From: Mucilaginibacter pallidiroseus
Lineage (GTDB): Bacteria; Bacteroidota; Bacteroidia; Sphingobacteriales; Sphingobacteriaceae
Length of the DNA stretch: 64,000 nucleotides
Assembly: GCF_007846085.1 (NCBI RefSeq)
Contig: NZ_VOEJ01000002.1
Location: 489,447-553,446 of the forward strand
Direction of reading: 5' to 3'
Made by a program: the position numbers and the translations under genes. Below the pieces are notes generated by a model. The model did no database searches. It had not been told where the DNA came from and saw only the letters and a program-made list of their open reading frames with translations. Positions 44,979 to 53,505 of this stretch are shown in pieces. Every line of letters starts with the position of its first letter. The first letter of the stretch is position 1.

Positions 44979-45054
44979 GTCATTGCGAAGAGCATAGCGA
45001 TGAAGCAATCGCCTCGCATTGATTAATGCCACGGAGGGATTGCCTTGCTATCGC
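44979..45054. repeat. Degenerate REP-like element (GTCATTGCGA family)
   Basis: Starts GTCATTGCGA, includes GCAATC (45005-45010) and its partner GATTGC (45038-45043), and ends in a TATCGCTT remnant of the right end. Same family as 63437-63522 but with a decayed right arm. It lies between tex and the TonB receptor gene. Confidence 0.6.
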
Positions 45055-45094
45055 TTCCAAATACATAAGTTTTGCGAGCTAATCAGCGTAGTTC

Positions 45095-47548
45095 TTAGAA
45101 CGGCACGATCACTTTGAAGCTCAGGTTACGCCCCATGTTGTAAATACCCAGGCGGCCGTTGGGGGATGATTGATAGTATTCAAAGTATTTAAGGCGATTC
45201 AAGTTGGATTGATAAGCCACATCAAACAAATTATCGGCCTGTAAAAATAACTCGCAAATGGTCTTGCCCGATTTTTTGCGGAGTGTTGAGCCTATGCCTG
45301 CATTTATTAAGGTGTAGCCGGGCGTGGGCGTTTCGGTATCATTCAGCGCATAAAATTTGTTTTGGTTTGCATAAGCGTCCACCTCGGCCCTTAAATATAT
45401 TTTAGAGAACATGCCGTACGTGCCCTTGAGTTTTATCTTCAACTCACTGCGGGCATGCAGCGGCGGGATAAAAGGCAGGTATTTTGCCGCGCCATTGCTT
45501 TGCTCGAGAAGGGCTTTATTCTTATTTAAACCCACTACATAGGCAAGACTGTTATTCAGCTCCAGCCACTTTGCGCCTTGCGGGTGCAGGTTAAATGTAA
45601 ACTCGGCACCATACAGTCGCGCTTTAGATTGCTGGTACTGGTAGGTGGTGTTGCCTGGCACAATAATTACCGGGTTGCCGTTTTCATCATCCAACCGCGA
45701 TTGATAAATGTAGTTTTCGATATTGTTGTTGAACAACTCCAGCATCACATCAAAATTTTTGAGGTAGGCAATAAAGCCTACATCCTGCTGCAAGCTAAAC
45801 TCGGGTACAAAGCTGCGGTTACCCAGGTATACAATGTGGGCACCCGGGTCGAGGCCGTTGCTGCCAATTTCGGTAATATTTGGTGCACGATACCCGCGGG
45901 CTATATTCGCTTTGAGCATCATCTGCTCATTGATATTGTATGTTAAACCCAGGCTACCCGATACGCCATGGTAGTTGTGATCAAAGTTTGGAAATTGCAA
46001 TCGCGAGCCAGCCGAACCAGCGCCTACTTTTTGCTCGAAGCCATTTGCTGGGTTAGGGCCAATGTAAAAATCATGCCAACGGATGTTACGCGTGTCGTAC
46101 CTAAGGCCTCCGGAGATATCGGTTTTACCTATGCTTTTTTGGGCAAAGAAAAAAGCGCCAATATCAAACAAATTGTAATCAGGTATAGGAAAATCAGTTG
46201 CATCCTTACTTCGATTGGTCTGATAAATACCGTTCACACCAAAAGCAGTTTCAATCCCCGCAAGCGATGGCGCGCTATATCTTAAATCATAATTTAGCGT
46301 ATGGAGCGTAACATATAAACCCGCCTGGCTCGGCTGCGTGGGGTGATTGTATTCGCGCCGTACACTTTGCTGCCAGCCCAACGCGGTATTGATTAGGCCT
46401 TGCCCAACCTTAATTTCGGTTTTGTTGTAAACACGATAGTGCTGTATATGCTGGTGCAGCGGTGTTATGCTGTATGAGTTCAGTTGATCTTGGGTAGCAA
46501 CAGGCCTGTTCTTGATGTCATCCCCATCATCAAGCACCTGCACCGTAAATCGGCGGGTTAAAGAGTCGCGGCTACCATCCGGTATTTCCTGCTTGTTTTC
46601 ATAAGCCGTGGCAACGGTTTGCGAGTACCCCCATTTCTTATCAACCCTTGTCATGCCCGATAGGATATACTCCCTAAACGAAGTATTATAAACCGGCCCG
46701 TCAATTTTATTGCTGTAGTTATGAGCCATTTTACCCGTCGCCCTGAAAGCATATTTCCAGTCGTTCTTCTTGTATGACAATCCTAACGACGAACCTATCA
46801 ACCCATTATTGGTATGGTAATCGGTAACAATATCGCCGTTCAGCTGTCCGTCCTCACCATTGGGTATATAAGGTATCAGGTTTACTACGCCGGCCAAGGC
46901 GTCGCTTCCGTAAGTTAAACTTGCAGGGCCCTTAATTACTTCGGCGCGCGCTATACCGTATTGGTCGACTTCAATACCGTGCTCATCGCCCCATTGCTGA
47001 CCTTCCTGGCGTATGCCATCATACAAGGTTAGTACGCGATTGTAACCCAACCCACGGATAAACGGCTTTGAGATGTTTGGCCCTGTAGTAACAGCAGTAA
47101 CGCCGGGTATACCTTTTACAATAGCATCAATAATATTGTTGCTTACGTGCTGGTCTATCTCTTTTTTGCTTAGCACCACAATAGGCACAGGGTTGCTGCG
47201 CAGCTCGGTAGCACGCGACACACCCGTTACCACAACCTCATTTAATTTGGATTGCCCTTCCTTAAGTTCGGCATTTAAGGTTACCGCAGCTCCTGCAAGA
47301 TCTACCTTTTGGGTAACCTGGAAATAGCCCATGCTCGAGAAAACAATGGTGTACTGCCCTGCAGGGATGTTTCTGATCTGGTAGAAACCTTCACTATTTG
47401 TGGTAGTGCCATACTTGGTACCTGTTATAGCAACCGATGCGTAAGCTAATGGCTGCCCGCCGGACCTTACTATTCCTTTTAAAGAAACATTTTGAGCCTT
47501 AACACCCGCACAGCAAGCAAGTAAACAAAAAAGCAAAAGCAACTTCAT
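45095..47548 (-). CDS. TonB-dependent outer-membrane receptor, probably metal-linked
   Basis: 817 aa. Signal peptide MKLLLLFCLLACCAGVKA, carboxypeptidase-like domain (SLKGIVRSGGQPLAYASVAI), plug (NPVPIVVLSKKEIDQHVSNNIIDAIVKGIPGV, RGLGYNRVLTLYDGIRQEGQ) and a barrel ending in Phe (FKVIVPF). The plug's YDGIRQEGQQWGDEHG resembles HmuR/ZnuD-like haem or metal receptors. The divergent DtxR-family regulator and the palindrome between them make iron, manganese or zinc uptake the best guess. The ATG at 47546-47548 follows a TACGTTTG -7 box. Confidence 0.85.
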   Translation of the reverse strand: MKLLLLFCLLACCAGVKAQNVSLKGIVRSGGQPLAYASVAITGTKYGTTTNSEGFYQIRNIPAGQYTIVFSSMGYFQVTQKVDLAGAAVTLNAELKEGQSKLNEVVVTGVSRATELRSNPVPIVVLSKKEIDQHVSNNIIDAIVKGIPGVTAVTTGPNISKPFIRGLGYNRVLTLYDGIRQEGQQWGDEHGIEVDQYGIARAEVIKGPASLTYGSDALAGVVNLIPYIPNGEDGQLNGDIVTDYHTNNGLIGSSLGLSYKKNDWKYAFRATGKMAHNYSNKIDGPVYNTSFREYILSGMTRVDKKWGYSQTVATAYENKQEIPDGSRDSLTRRFTVQVLDDGDDIKNRPVATQDQLNSYSITPLHQHIQHYRVYNKTEIKVGQGLINTALGWQQSVRREYNHPTQPSQAGLYVTLHTLNYDLRYSAPSLAGIETAFGVNGIYQTNRSKDATDFPIPDYNLFDIGAFFFAQKSIGKTDISGGLRYDTRNIRWHDFYIGPNPANGFEQKVGAGSAGSRLQFPNFDHNYHGVSGSLGLTYNINEQMMLKANIARGYRAPNITEIGSNGLDPGAHIVYLGNRSFVPEFSLQQDVGFIAYLKNFDVMLELFNNNIENYIYQSRLDDENGNPVIIVPGNTTYQYQQSKARLYGAEFTFNLHPQGAKWLELNNSLAYVVGLNKNKALLEQSNGAAKYLPFIPPLHARSELKIKLKGTYGMFSKIYLRAEVDAYANQNKFYALNDTETPTPGYTLINAGIGSTLRKKSGKTICELFLQADNLFDVAYQSNLNRLKYFEYYQSSPNGRLGIYNMGRNLSFKVIVPF

Positions 47549-47564
47549 AAATAATTATTTTGTA

Positions 47565-47572
47565 CAAACGTA
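47565..47572 (-). promoter_or_regulatory. -7 promoter box TACGTTTG of the TonB receptor gene
   Basis: Exact TAnnTTTG, 16 nt before the ATG. A TTG on the same strand at 47598-47596 gives a 23-nt spacer and lies in the arm of the palindrome 47594-47629. Confidence 0.65.
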
Positions 47573-47593
47573 TTAATAATATTTTACATGTTA

Positions 47594-47629
47594 AACAATA
47601 AAAATTAGCCTTACCTAATTTTTATTGTT
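47594..47629. promoter_or_regulatory. Candidate operator: perfect 15-bp inverted repeat
   Basis: AACAATAAAAATTAG, spacer CCTTAC, CTAATTTTTATTGTT: 15-bp perfect arms. The core TTAG-CCTTAC-CTAA resembles a DtxR/IdeR box. It lies between divergent promoters for the receptor and the DtxR-family gene, where it could cover both -33 regions. Confidence 0.7.
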
Positions 47630-47651
47630 CTTATAACTATTGTTTTTTAGT

Positions 47652-47659
47652 TATGTTTG
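47652..47659 (+). promoter_or_regulatory. -7 promoter box TATGTTTG of the DtxR-family gene
   Basis: Exact TAnnTTTG, 18 nt before the ATG at 47678. The nearest usable TTG (47625-47627) is 24 nt upstream, at the edge of the palindrome. Confidence 0.6.
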
Positions 47660-47677
47660 TAATGGCCGATAATTATT

Positions 47678-48334
47678 ATGATCACATTATCTGAAGAGAA
47701 TTACCTTAAATGTATTTACCGCCTCGGGCAGGATAAAGGGCAAAAAATAACGCCCACCGCCATTGCCGATTCGCTGGGCAATAACCCGGCATCGGTGGTA
47801 GATATGATACGTAAGCTTACCGAAAAGCAGCTTATTATTTACGATAAGAAAAAGGGAGTGGAACTAACGGCGCAGGGCCAGAAGGACGCAACACTTATTG
47901 TACGTAAACACCGCCTTTGGGAAGTTTTTTTGTTAGAGAAGCTTGGCTACCATTGGGATGAGATACATGATATTGCCGAAGAGCTTGAGCACATCAAAGA
48001 TGATTCGCTTGCCGACAGGCTCGATAAGTTTTTAGGCTTTCCGGAGTATGACCCGCACGGCGATCCGATACCTAAAGCCAATGGTAAAATGCCAAAGCGC
48101 TACTCAACCACCCTGGCTGATGTTAAAGCCGGCGGTTTTTGCAGGGTTGCCGCAGTTAAAGATACCACAAGCTCTTTCCTGCAATACCTTCAAAAATTAG
48201 ATATCAGCATCGGCACAAAGATTCAGCTGATCGAGAAAATTTCTTTTGACGGCTCGCTGGTTATCAGCATCAACGGAGCCGAGCATAAAACGGTTTCACA
48301 AAAGTTTGGCGAGAGCCTGTTGATAGATATATGA
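47678..48334 (+). CDS. DtxR-family metal-dependent transcriptional regulator
   Basis: 218 aa. Winged-helix DNA-binding domain (SEENYLKCIYRLGQDKGQKITPTAIADSLGNNPASVVDMIRKL), dimerisation/metal domain (RKHRLWEVFLLEKLGYHWDEIHDIAEELEHI; PEYDPHGDPIP) and a C-terminal FeoA/SH3-like domain (ADVKAGGFCRVAAV) are all present. Members bind Fe2+ or Mn2+ and repress uptake genes when the metal is plentiful. Sequence alone does not separate an iron from a manganese sensor. It is divergent from the TonB receptor and shares the palindromic operator, so autoregulation is likely. Confidence 0.93.
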   Translation: MITLSEENYLKCIYRLGQDKGQKITPTAIADSLGNNPASVVDMIRKLTEKQLIIYDKKKGVELTAQGQKDATLIVRKHRLWEVFLLEKLGYHWDEIHDIAEELEHIKDDSLADRLDKFLGFPEYDPHGDPIPKANGKMPKRYSTTLADVKAGGFCRVAAVKDTTSSFLQYLQKLDISIGTKIQLIEKISFDGSLVISINGAEHKTVSQKFGESLLIDI

Positions 48335-48391
48335 TTAAATTTCAGCAAAGCGTCATTATTACTCATTAATGCCGTTTAAAGTAAATAGGTG

Positions 48392-48422
48392 AAGCTACAA
48401 AGTTTTTAAATCTTTGTAGCTT
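48392..48422 (+). terminator. 11-bp inverted repeat: terminator or operator after the regulator gene
   Basis: AAGCTACAAAG (48392-48402) and CTTTGTAGCTT (48412-48422) are perfect arms with a 9-nt AT-rich spacer, 58 nt after the regulator stop. Only a short T-run follows, and the right arm overlaps the -7 box of the next gene, so it may be an operator rather than a terminator. Confidence 0.5.
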
Positions 48423-48424
48423 TG
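48417..48424 (+). promoter_or_regulatory. -7 promoter box TAGCTTTG of the DUF4198-like gene
   Basis: Exact TAnnTTTG, 20 nt before the ATG at 48445, overlapping the right arm of the inverted repeat. Confidence 0.55.
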
Positions 48425-48444
48425 AACAATACCTCCCTTGTATT

Positions 48445-49302
48445 ATGAAAAATTTTTGCATTAAGGCCCTTGTTTTTGTGTGCGTAATCGGGCTTACCTC
48501 ATTTGTTTCGGATAGGTTTTTAATGCCCGGCAGCTTTTACCTGCATAAAGGCGACAAGATAAACCTGCACCTGCTTAGCGGCGACAATTTCACCAAAGAG
48601 GGCGAAAGCCAGTATAATGCTTCGCAAACGCTTAAATTTAATTTATACGAGGGCAAAAAAGTAACCGACCTAACAAAGGTTACAGCCGATAAAGCGTCGC
48701 CGGTACTTAATTACACGCTTAACAATACCGGGCTTGGGTTAATTGAAATGAGTTCGAAACCACAGAATGATATTGTTCCGCGTGATGAGTTTTTGGCTTA
48801 CCTTACCGACCAGGGTTATGACGCCTTCGCCGAAAAAAATAAGAATGCCACCAAGCTTAATTTTGTTGAGAGGCAGCACCTATTCCTGAAAACTTTATTT
48901 AGTGTTGATGATAAAGGAGGTAACCTTTATAAGCAAAACCTGCAAAACGAGTTCGAGATTGTTTTACAGCAAAATCCATTTAAGCAAAACTACGGCGATG
49001 ATATGTCGGCGGCTGTTTACTTTAAAGGGAAACCTTTAAAAGATTGTAACGTAATGTTATACATCCGTACAACAGGAGGCACCGTAGTGCCTCAAAAATT
49101 CAGCACTGACACCGAAGGTAAAATCTATTTTAACCTTACCCGCAATGGTGTTTACATGCTGCGTGCCATGCAGATGATTGAGGCACCAGAAGGTGGTGAT
49201 GTTGACTTCATCACCTGGAACACCACATTCACTTTCGCATTTACCAATAACGAAGATCTGCCAAATACTTACAAAGAATTTGGCTTAGGCGATACCCATT
49301 AA
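48445..49302 (+). CDS. DUF4198-like exported protein
   Basis: 285 aa. The N-terminus MKNFCIKALVFVCVIGLTSFVS is a signal peptide. The mature part has the DUF4198 layout: FLMPGSFYLHKGDKINLHLLSGDNF near the start and LPNTYKEFGLGDTH at the end, two Ig-like beta-domains with GKPLKDCNVMLYIRTTGG. DUF4198 proteins are periplasmic and often accompany metal (nickel/cobalt) uptake genes. Its place after the DtxR-family regulator supports a metal-related role, but no metal ligands can be assigned. It ends 5 nt from the convergent DHFR-like gene. Confidence 0.75.
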   Translation: MKNFCIKALVFVCVIGLTSFVSDRFLMPGSFYLHKGDKINLHLLSGDNFTKEGESQYNASQTLKFNLYEGKKVTDLTKVTADKASPVLNYTLNNTGLGLIEMSSKPQNDIVPRDEFLAYLTDQGYDAFAEKNKNATKLNFVERQHLFLKTLFSVDDKGGNLYKQNLQNEFEIVLQQNPFKQNYGDDMSAAVYFKGKPLKDCNVMLYIRTTGGTVVPQKFSTDTEGKIYFNLTRNGVYMLRAMQMIEAPEGGDVDFITWNTTFTFAFTNNEDLPNTYKEFGLGDTH

Positions 49303-49307
49303 TCAGA

Positions 49308-49859
49308 TCAGAGCAACTTCATAGTGTCGACATCAAACCTTGGCTTGATGGAGTAATGCGCCTGCAACAAGCCTGTCTCATAAGCGGTTTGGCTCAGTAA
49401 GATTAAATTTACCCTGTCCTTCATGTGCTTAAAAAGCGGGGTACCTGCGCCAAGTACAATAGGGTGGATGGACAGCACCATTTCGGTAACGAGGTTGCGG
49501 TTCATCAAAGCAGTGATAAGCGATCCGCCGCCAAACAACCAGATGTTTCCACCGGGTTCGTTCAGTATTTCTTCAACTTGTTTGTCCAAGTTTTCCGATC
49601 TGATGATGGTGACGTTTTCGGGCTGATCGTCGGCTTCGAGGGTATCCGAAAATACGTAATAGTTTTGTACCGGGAAAAAAGCTAAATCGCCTTGTATCAT
49701 TTCAAAGCTGCGCCTGCCAATAAACATGGCATCAACCTGGCTCACAAAATCGGCAAGGCCATAATCATGGCCATCGTCAAAACACCAGTCGTATTCGCCG
49801 TTTGGGCCTTCAATAAAGCCATCTAAGCTAACGGCCAGGTTTATAATCACTTTACGCAT
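49308..49859 (-). CDS. Dihydrofolate reductase-family (RibD C-terminal-like) protein
   Basis: 183 aa from the ATG at 49859. The open frame extends 23 codons upstream into lutB, but MRKVIINLAVSLDGFIEGPNGEYDW is the standard family start. The reductase motifs IWLFGGGSLITALMNRNLVTEMVLSIHPIVLGAGTPLF and a central VDAMFIGRRSFEM match YyaP/YwjB-like proteins, which bind NADPH and may reduce pterin- or ribityl-like substrates. The real substrate is unknown. It starts 13 nt after lutB, so probably cotranscribed. Confidence 0.85.
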   Translation of the reverse strand: MRKVIINLAVSLDGFIEGPNGEYDWCFDDGHDYGLADFVSQVDAMFIGRRSFEMIQGDLAFFPVQNYYVFSDTLEADDQPENVTIIRSENLDKQVEEILNEPGGNIWLFGGGSLITALMNRNLVTEMVLSIHPIVLGAGTPLFKHMKDRVNLILLSQTAYETGLLQAHYSIKPRFDVDTMKLL

Positions 49860-49872
49860 GGCAATACTACAA

Positions 49873-51258
49873 TTATTCGCCCTGTTTGTGTTGATCTTTC
49901 CATTGCTGGCTAAACGACTTAGGCGCAACCTCGGGCATTTCTTTATAATGACCCCATGACTTTTTGAAGAATGTGCGCATTAGCCAGTTTTTTGTCTTGC
50001 CGCTAAAAAAGTCGGTAAGGCTGCGCTTAAGCATCCCTTTTTTCCAACCGGCCCATCCCCACTTCTCTTTCATGGCAGGCAGGCCCTCGTTAACCGCATC
50101 GCGGCGGTTAAGCAGCAGCATTTTATGGATATCAATTTTAACAGGGCATACCTCGGTACATTTACCGCAAAGGCTCGATGCAAAACTAAGGTGTTTAAAC
50201 TCTTCCATGCCCCGCATATGCGGTGTAATTACCGATCCAATAGGGCCGCTATATGTCGTATCATACGTGTGGCCACCAATGTTTTTGTAAACCGGGCAAA
50301 CGTTTAAGCAAGCCCCGCAACGTATGCAATACAAGCCTTGTCGCTGGTCTTTTTGGGCAAGTAGATTAGTGCGGCCATTATCAAGCAATACAACATACAT
50401 TTCCTCCGGGCCGTCGGTTTCATTGGGCTGTCTTGGTCCGCTTAGGATAGTATTATACACTGTTAAGTTTTGCCCGGTGCCATGGGTTGACAGCATGGGC
50501 CAAAATAAATCAAGGTCGGCTATTGATGGTATCATTTTTTCGATACCCACAACCGCTATATGAATTTTGGGGAATGACGTAGTTAAACGAGCGTTACCCT
50601 CGTTTTCGGTAATACATATACTGCCTGTGTCGGCCACGAGGAAATTAGCTCCGGTAATACCAACATCTGCCTGCATGTACTTTTCTCGCAAAATCTCCCT
50701 GGCCTTTTGGGTAAGCTGCTCGGGCGTACTGTCAATAGGCGAACCAAAGCGCTCGTTAAATAACTTTGCAATGTCCTCTTTAGACAGGTGCATGGCGGGA
50801 GTTACTATGTGATAAGGCTTTTGCCCCAGTAACTGTACAATATATTCGCCAAGGTCGCTCTCAAGCGATTCGATTTCGTGCTTCTCCAAAAACTCATTGA
50901 GGTGTATCTCCTCAGTCGCCATCGATTTTGATTTGATGACGGTTTTTGCATTTGCCTTTTGGATAATATTAAGGATTTCACGATTGGCTTCTTCGGCATC
51001 GTTGGCCCAAATCACTTTACCGCCGCGCTTTTGAAAATTGGCTTCAAACTCCGGCAAAAACTTGTCGAGGTTTTCCATTACCTTCCATTTGATGGAGTGG
51101 CCCTTCTTTTTGGCATGCTCGAGGTTGGCCATTCGCGAAATGCCCTTATCAAAAGCGGCATCATATTTATCAATGTTATTATTGATGATGCGCCTGTGAT
51201 CAGTCTCGAAAGCCTTTATTTCGGCAGCTATCAAAAAATCTTCAGCAATATTCCCCAT
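49873..51258 (-). CDS. lutB: LutB-like iron-sulfur protein (lactate oxidation)
   Basis: 461 aa. An N-terminal LUD domain (about 60-290, with KSKSMATEEIHLNEFLE and ADVGITGANFLVADTGSI) precedes two 4Fe-4S motifs, CIRCGACLNVCPVY and CGKCTEVCPV. Length and order fit LutB of the LutABC L-lactate oxidation complex. No lutA or lutC is adjacent in the window. The frame is open 64 codons further upstream, but MGNIAEDF at 51258 is the family start and a near -7 box (TACTTTCG) ends 5 nt before it. The DHFR-like gene follows. Confidence 0.88.
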   Translation of the reverse strand: MGNIAEDFLIAAEIKAFETDHRRIINNNIDKYDAAFDKGISRMANLEHAKKKGHSIKWKVMENLDKFLPEFEANFQKRGGKVIWANDAEEANREILNIIQKANAKTVIKSKSMATEEIHLNEFLEKHEIESLESDLGEYIVQLLGQKPYHIVTPAMHLSKEDIAKLFNERFGSPIDSTPEQLTQKAREILREKYMQADVGITGANFLVADTGSICITENEGNARLTTSFPKIHIAVVGIEKMIPSIADLDLFWPMLSTHGTGQNLTVYNTILSGPRQPNETDGPEEMYVVLLDNGRTNLLAQKDQRQGLYCIRCGACLNVCPVYKNIGGHTYDTTYSGPIGSVITPHMRGMEEFKHLSFASSLCGKCTEVCPVKIDIHKMLLLNRRDAVNEGLPAMKEKWGWAGWKKGMLKRSLTDFFSGKTKNWLMRTFFKKSWGHYKEMPEVAPKSFSQQWKDQHKQGE

Positions 51259-51348
51259 TAATGCGAAAGTAAACAAACCCGATAACAGTTTGCCAATCGG
51301 TTGAAAAATAAGACGATTATCGGAAATAATATCGATATCAATTTCCTT

Positions 51349-51389
51349 AAAACAAGCAGAGCAGCCTTTTGGGCTGCTCTGCTTGTTTT
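51349..51389 (-). terminator. Strong intrinsic terminator of the M28 peptidase gene
   Basis: Perfect 18-bp stem AAAACAAGCAGAGCAGCC paired with its complement across a 5-nt loop, 11 nt past the stop at 51401. The longest perfect hairpin in the window. Confidence 0.88.
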
Positions 51390-51400
51390 GTTTGTTAAAA

Positions 51401-52984
51401 TTATCGTGTAGCTGGTGCCGGTGTTTTGTCAACAACAGGGCGGGTAGCACGGTTGGCTAAATCCCAACCGGTGTAATAAGCTAACTGCGCACGTTTTGCC
51501 AACAGCGGGAAGTTAATTTTGCTTACTTCGTCGCCAGGTTGGTGGTAATCGGCGTGTACACCGTTAAAGTAAAATATGATGGGCACGTTATGTTTAGCAA
51601 AGTTGTAATGATCTGAGCGGTAGTAAAAACGGTTAGGATCATTAGGATCATCATATTTATAGTCAAGCTTTAACTTGGTGTAGGTATTATTAGCATTTTC
51701 GCCAATTTTATGCAGATCTGAGCTTAACATGTTCGAGCCGATCGAGTAAACAAAGTTTGCAGAATCGGGCTTTCCAATGTACTCTTCACCTACGCGGCCA
51801 ATCATATCGATGTTTAAATCGGCAATGGTGTTTTCTAACGGGAACACCGGGTGCTCAGAGTAATACTCCGAACCTAACAAGCCTTTTTCTTCACCTACGT
51901 TAAATAAGAATAGGATGCTGCGTTTAGGACCCTTGCCGTCTTTTTTTGCCTGCGCAAAAGCACGTGCAATTTCTAATACGCCGGTAGTACCAGATCCATC
52001 ATCATCAGCACCGTTATTCACTTTATCAGTAGCGCCCGGGCGGGTGTTTAAACCAATATGGTCATAGTGTGCAGAAAATACCAAAATCTCATTTTTAAGC
52101 TTGGCATCAGATCCCGGCATAAAGCCTAACACGTCAACTGCTTTCACGTCTTTATTTTGTGTTGTAATAGCAATATCTGCAGCAGCTTTTAATACTTGTG
52201 TTTGTGATGCTGTTTTAGCAGCATCTTTTATAGCAGCAAAAGTTTTGCCTGTTGGTTTAAGTGCAGCATCGGCAACATCTGTAGTTATATTAAACATTGG
52301 TGCAGCAGTATTAGTGCTGGTAGCTGCTTTTTCTTCTTTTTTCAGACCCATGCGTGCGCCGCCTGGATTTGCACCCGCAAAGCGTTTAAGCAGCGCAGAT
52401 AATTCGCTATTGGCAGCTAAGATAATAGCAGGATTTTTAGCACGGATACCTTTAACTATCTCCTGGCGAGCTGGCGACATACGGTAGCTGGTGTTTGGCG
52501 CTTTACCTTCTTCAGGTTTATCCTCGTTTATCCAAAGCACTACTTTACCAGTAAGATCGGCATTGGCAATTTCGGCAGCGGTACCGTAACCAACAAATAC
52601 AATGTCAGAGGTGGTTACTTTTTTATCGGGAAATGCCCCCTGGAAGAAAAAGTCTTTCCAGTTACCAAAAGCCTGGCCATTGATGGTGAAGGCAGGCACT
52701 TCAACAGAACTTTCTGTTAACGGAACATTTAAAAAGTATGAGCCGTTAACTGGTGCCTGTAATCCCAGTTTTTTCAATTCGGCAGCAAGGTAATTAGCAG
52801 CTTTATCGGCACCTGGTTTACCGGTTTCGCGGCCTTCAAACTCGTCAGACGCAAGTATGCTCAGGTGTTTGCGAGCATCTTCGGCAGTGATGACTTTTGC
52901 ATACTTCATTGCCGTTGGGTTTTGCTGTGCACAGGCATTTACCGAAAAGCCCAGCGCAACTATCCATAAGGGTAATTTATTCAT
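51401..52984 (-). CDS. M28-family zinc aminopeptidase, secreted
   Basis: 527 aa. Signal peptide MNKLPLWIVALGFSVNACAQ, then a PA-domain insert (about 120-260) within an M28 peptidase. Zinc-site motifs are FSAHYDHIG (first His), GADDDGSGT (bridging Asp), NVGEEKGLLGSEYY (catalytic Glu and ligand), NIDMIGR (Asp) and a final His in RSDHYNFA. It likely trims N-terminal residues from peptides in the periplasm. The ATG at 52982-52984 follows rpiB by 23 nt, so the two probably share a transcript. Confidence 0.9.
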   Translation of the reverse strand: MNKLPLWIVALGFSVNACAQQNPTAMKYAKVITAEDARKHLSILASDEFEGRETGKPGADKAANYLAAELKKLGLQAPVNGSYFLNVPLTESSVEVPAFTINGQAFGNWKDFFFQGAFPDKKVTTSDIVFVGYGTAAEIANADLTGKVVLWINEDKPEEGKAPNTSYRMSPARQEIVKGIRAKNPAIILAANSELSALLKRFAGANPGGARMGLKKEEKAATSTNTAAPMFNITTDVADAALKPTGKTFAAIKDAAKTASQTQVLKAAADIAITTQNKDVKAVDVLGFMPGSDAKLKNEILVFSAHYDHIGLNTRPGATDKVNNGADDDGSGTTGVLEIARAFAQAKKDGKGPKRSILFLFNVGEEKGLLGSEYYSEHPVFPLENTIADLNIDMIGRVGEEYIGKPDSANFVYSIGSNMLSSDLHKIGENANNTYTKLKLDYKYDDPNDPNRFYYRSDHYNFAKHNVPIIFYFNGVHADYHQPGDEVSKINFPLLAKRAQLAYYTGWDLANRATRPVVDKTPAPATR

Positions 52985-53007
52985 TTATTAGTTTTTTAAA
53001 ATATTGG

Positions 53008-53442
53008 TTAACAACTGATTTTGCCGACACGCCTTGCATGGCGGCCGCCTTCAAATTCTTCGGTCAAAAATACTTCTATAATAGTTTTGGCATCTTCAAT
53101 ACTCACATGGCGTGCAGGTATGCAAAGTACATTGGCATCGTTATGAGTACGTGCCGGCACTGCTACTTCGGGTTTCCAGCAAAGGGCTGCACGGATGCCC
53201 TGGTGTTTATTGGCTGTCATGGCTACACCGTTTGCACTGCCGCATAGCAATATACCAAAATCAACTTCACCCTTTTCAACAGCTGTTGCAACAAGGTGTG
53301 CCGGGTCCGGGTAATCAGCACTCTCTGTCGAGTTTGTGCCGTGGTCAGTAAAGGTTATGTCTTCAAACATGCCAAGTATGGCCTGTTTATAATCGAAGCC
53401 GGCATGGTCTGCACCAATGGCTATCTTTAGTCCCTGTTTCAT
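53008..53442 (-). CDS. rpiB: Ribose-5-phosphate isomerase B
   Basis: 144 aa. It interconverts ribose-5-phosphate and ribulose-5-phosphate in the pentose phosphate pathway. Asp12-His13 (GADHAGF), catalytic Cys67 (LLCGSANG) and the His-Asn/Arg pair (ARTHNDANVL) are present. The ATG at 53442 is chosen over an in-frame TTG 9 nt earlier, since the TATTTTTG -7 box ends 6 nt before this ATG. The M28 peptidase gene follows. Confidence 0.95.
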   Translation of the reverse strand: MKQGLKIAIGADHAGFDYKQAILGMFEDITFTDHGTNSTESADYPDPAHLVATAVEKGEVDFGILLCGSANGVAMTANKHQGIRAALCWKPEVAVPARTHNDANVLCIPARHVSIEDAKTIIEVFLTEEFEGGRHARRVGKISC

Positions 53443-53448
53443 CAACGT

Positions 53449-53456
53449 CAAAAATA
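53449..53456 (-). promoter_or_regulatory. -7 promoter box TATTTTTG, 6 nt before the rpiB start
   Basis: Exact TAnnTTTG, with only 6 nt to the ATG, so rpiB mRNA should have almost no leader. The box lies across an in-frame TTG, which helps reject that start. Confidence 0.58.
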
Positions 53457-53505
53457 TATTAAATTAGTATTGACGAAGGTAAAGATTTTGTTGGATTTGG
53501 ATGGT

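Noticed and set aside
51259..51450. Sixty-four-codon N-terminal extension of lutB
   Set aside because: It runs through the M28 terminator hairpin and beyond the family start MGNIAEDF, and lacks sequence typical of LutB.
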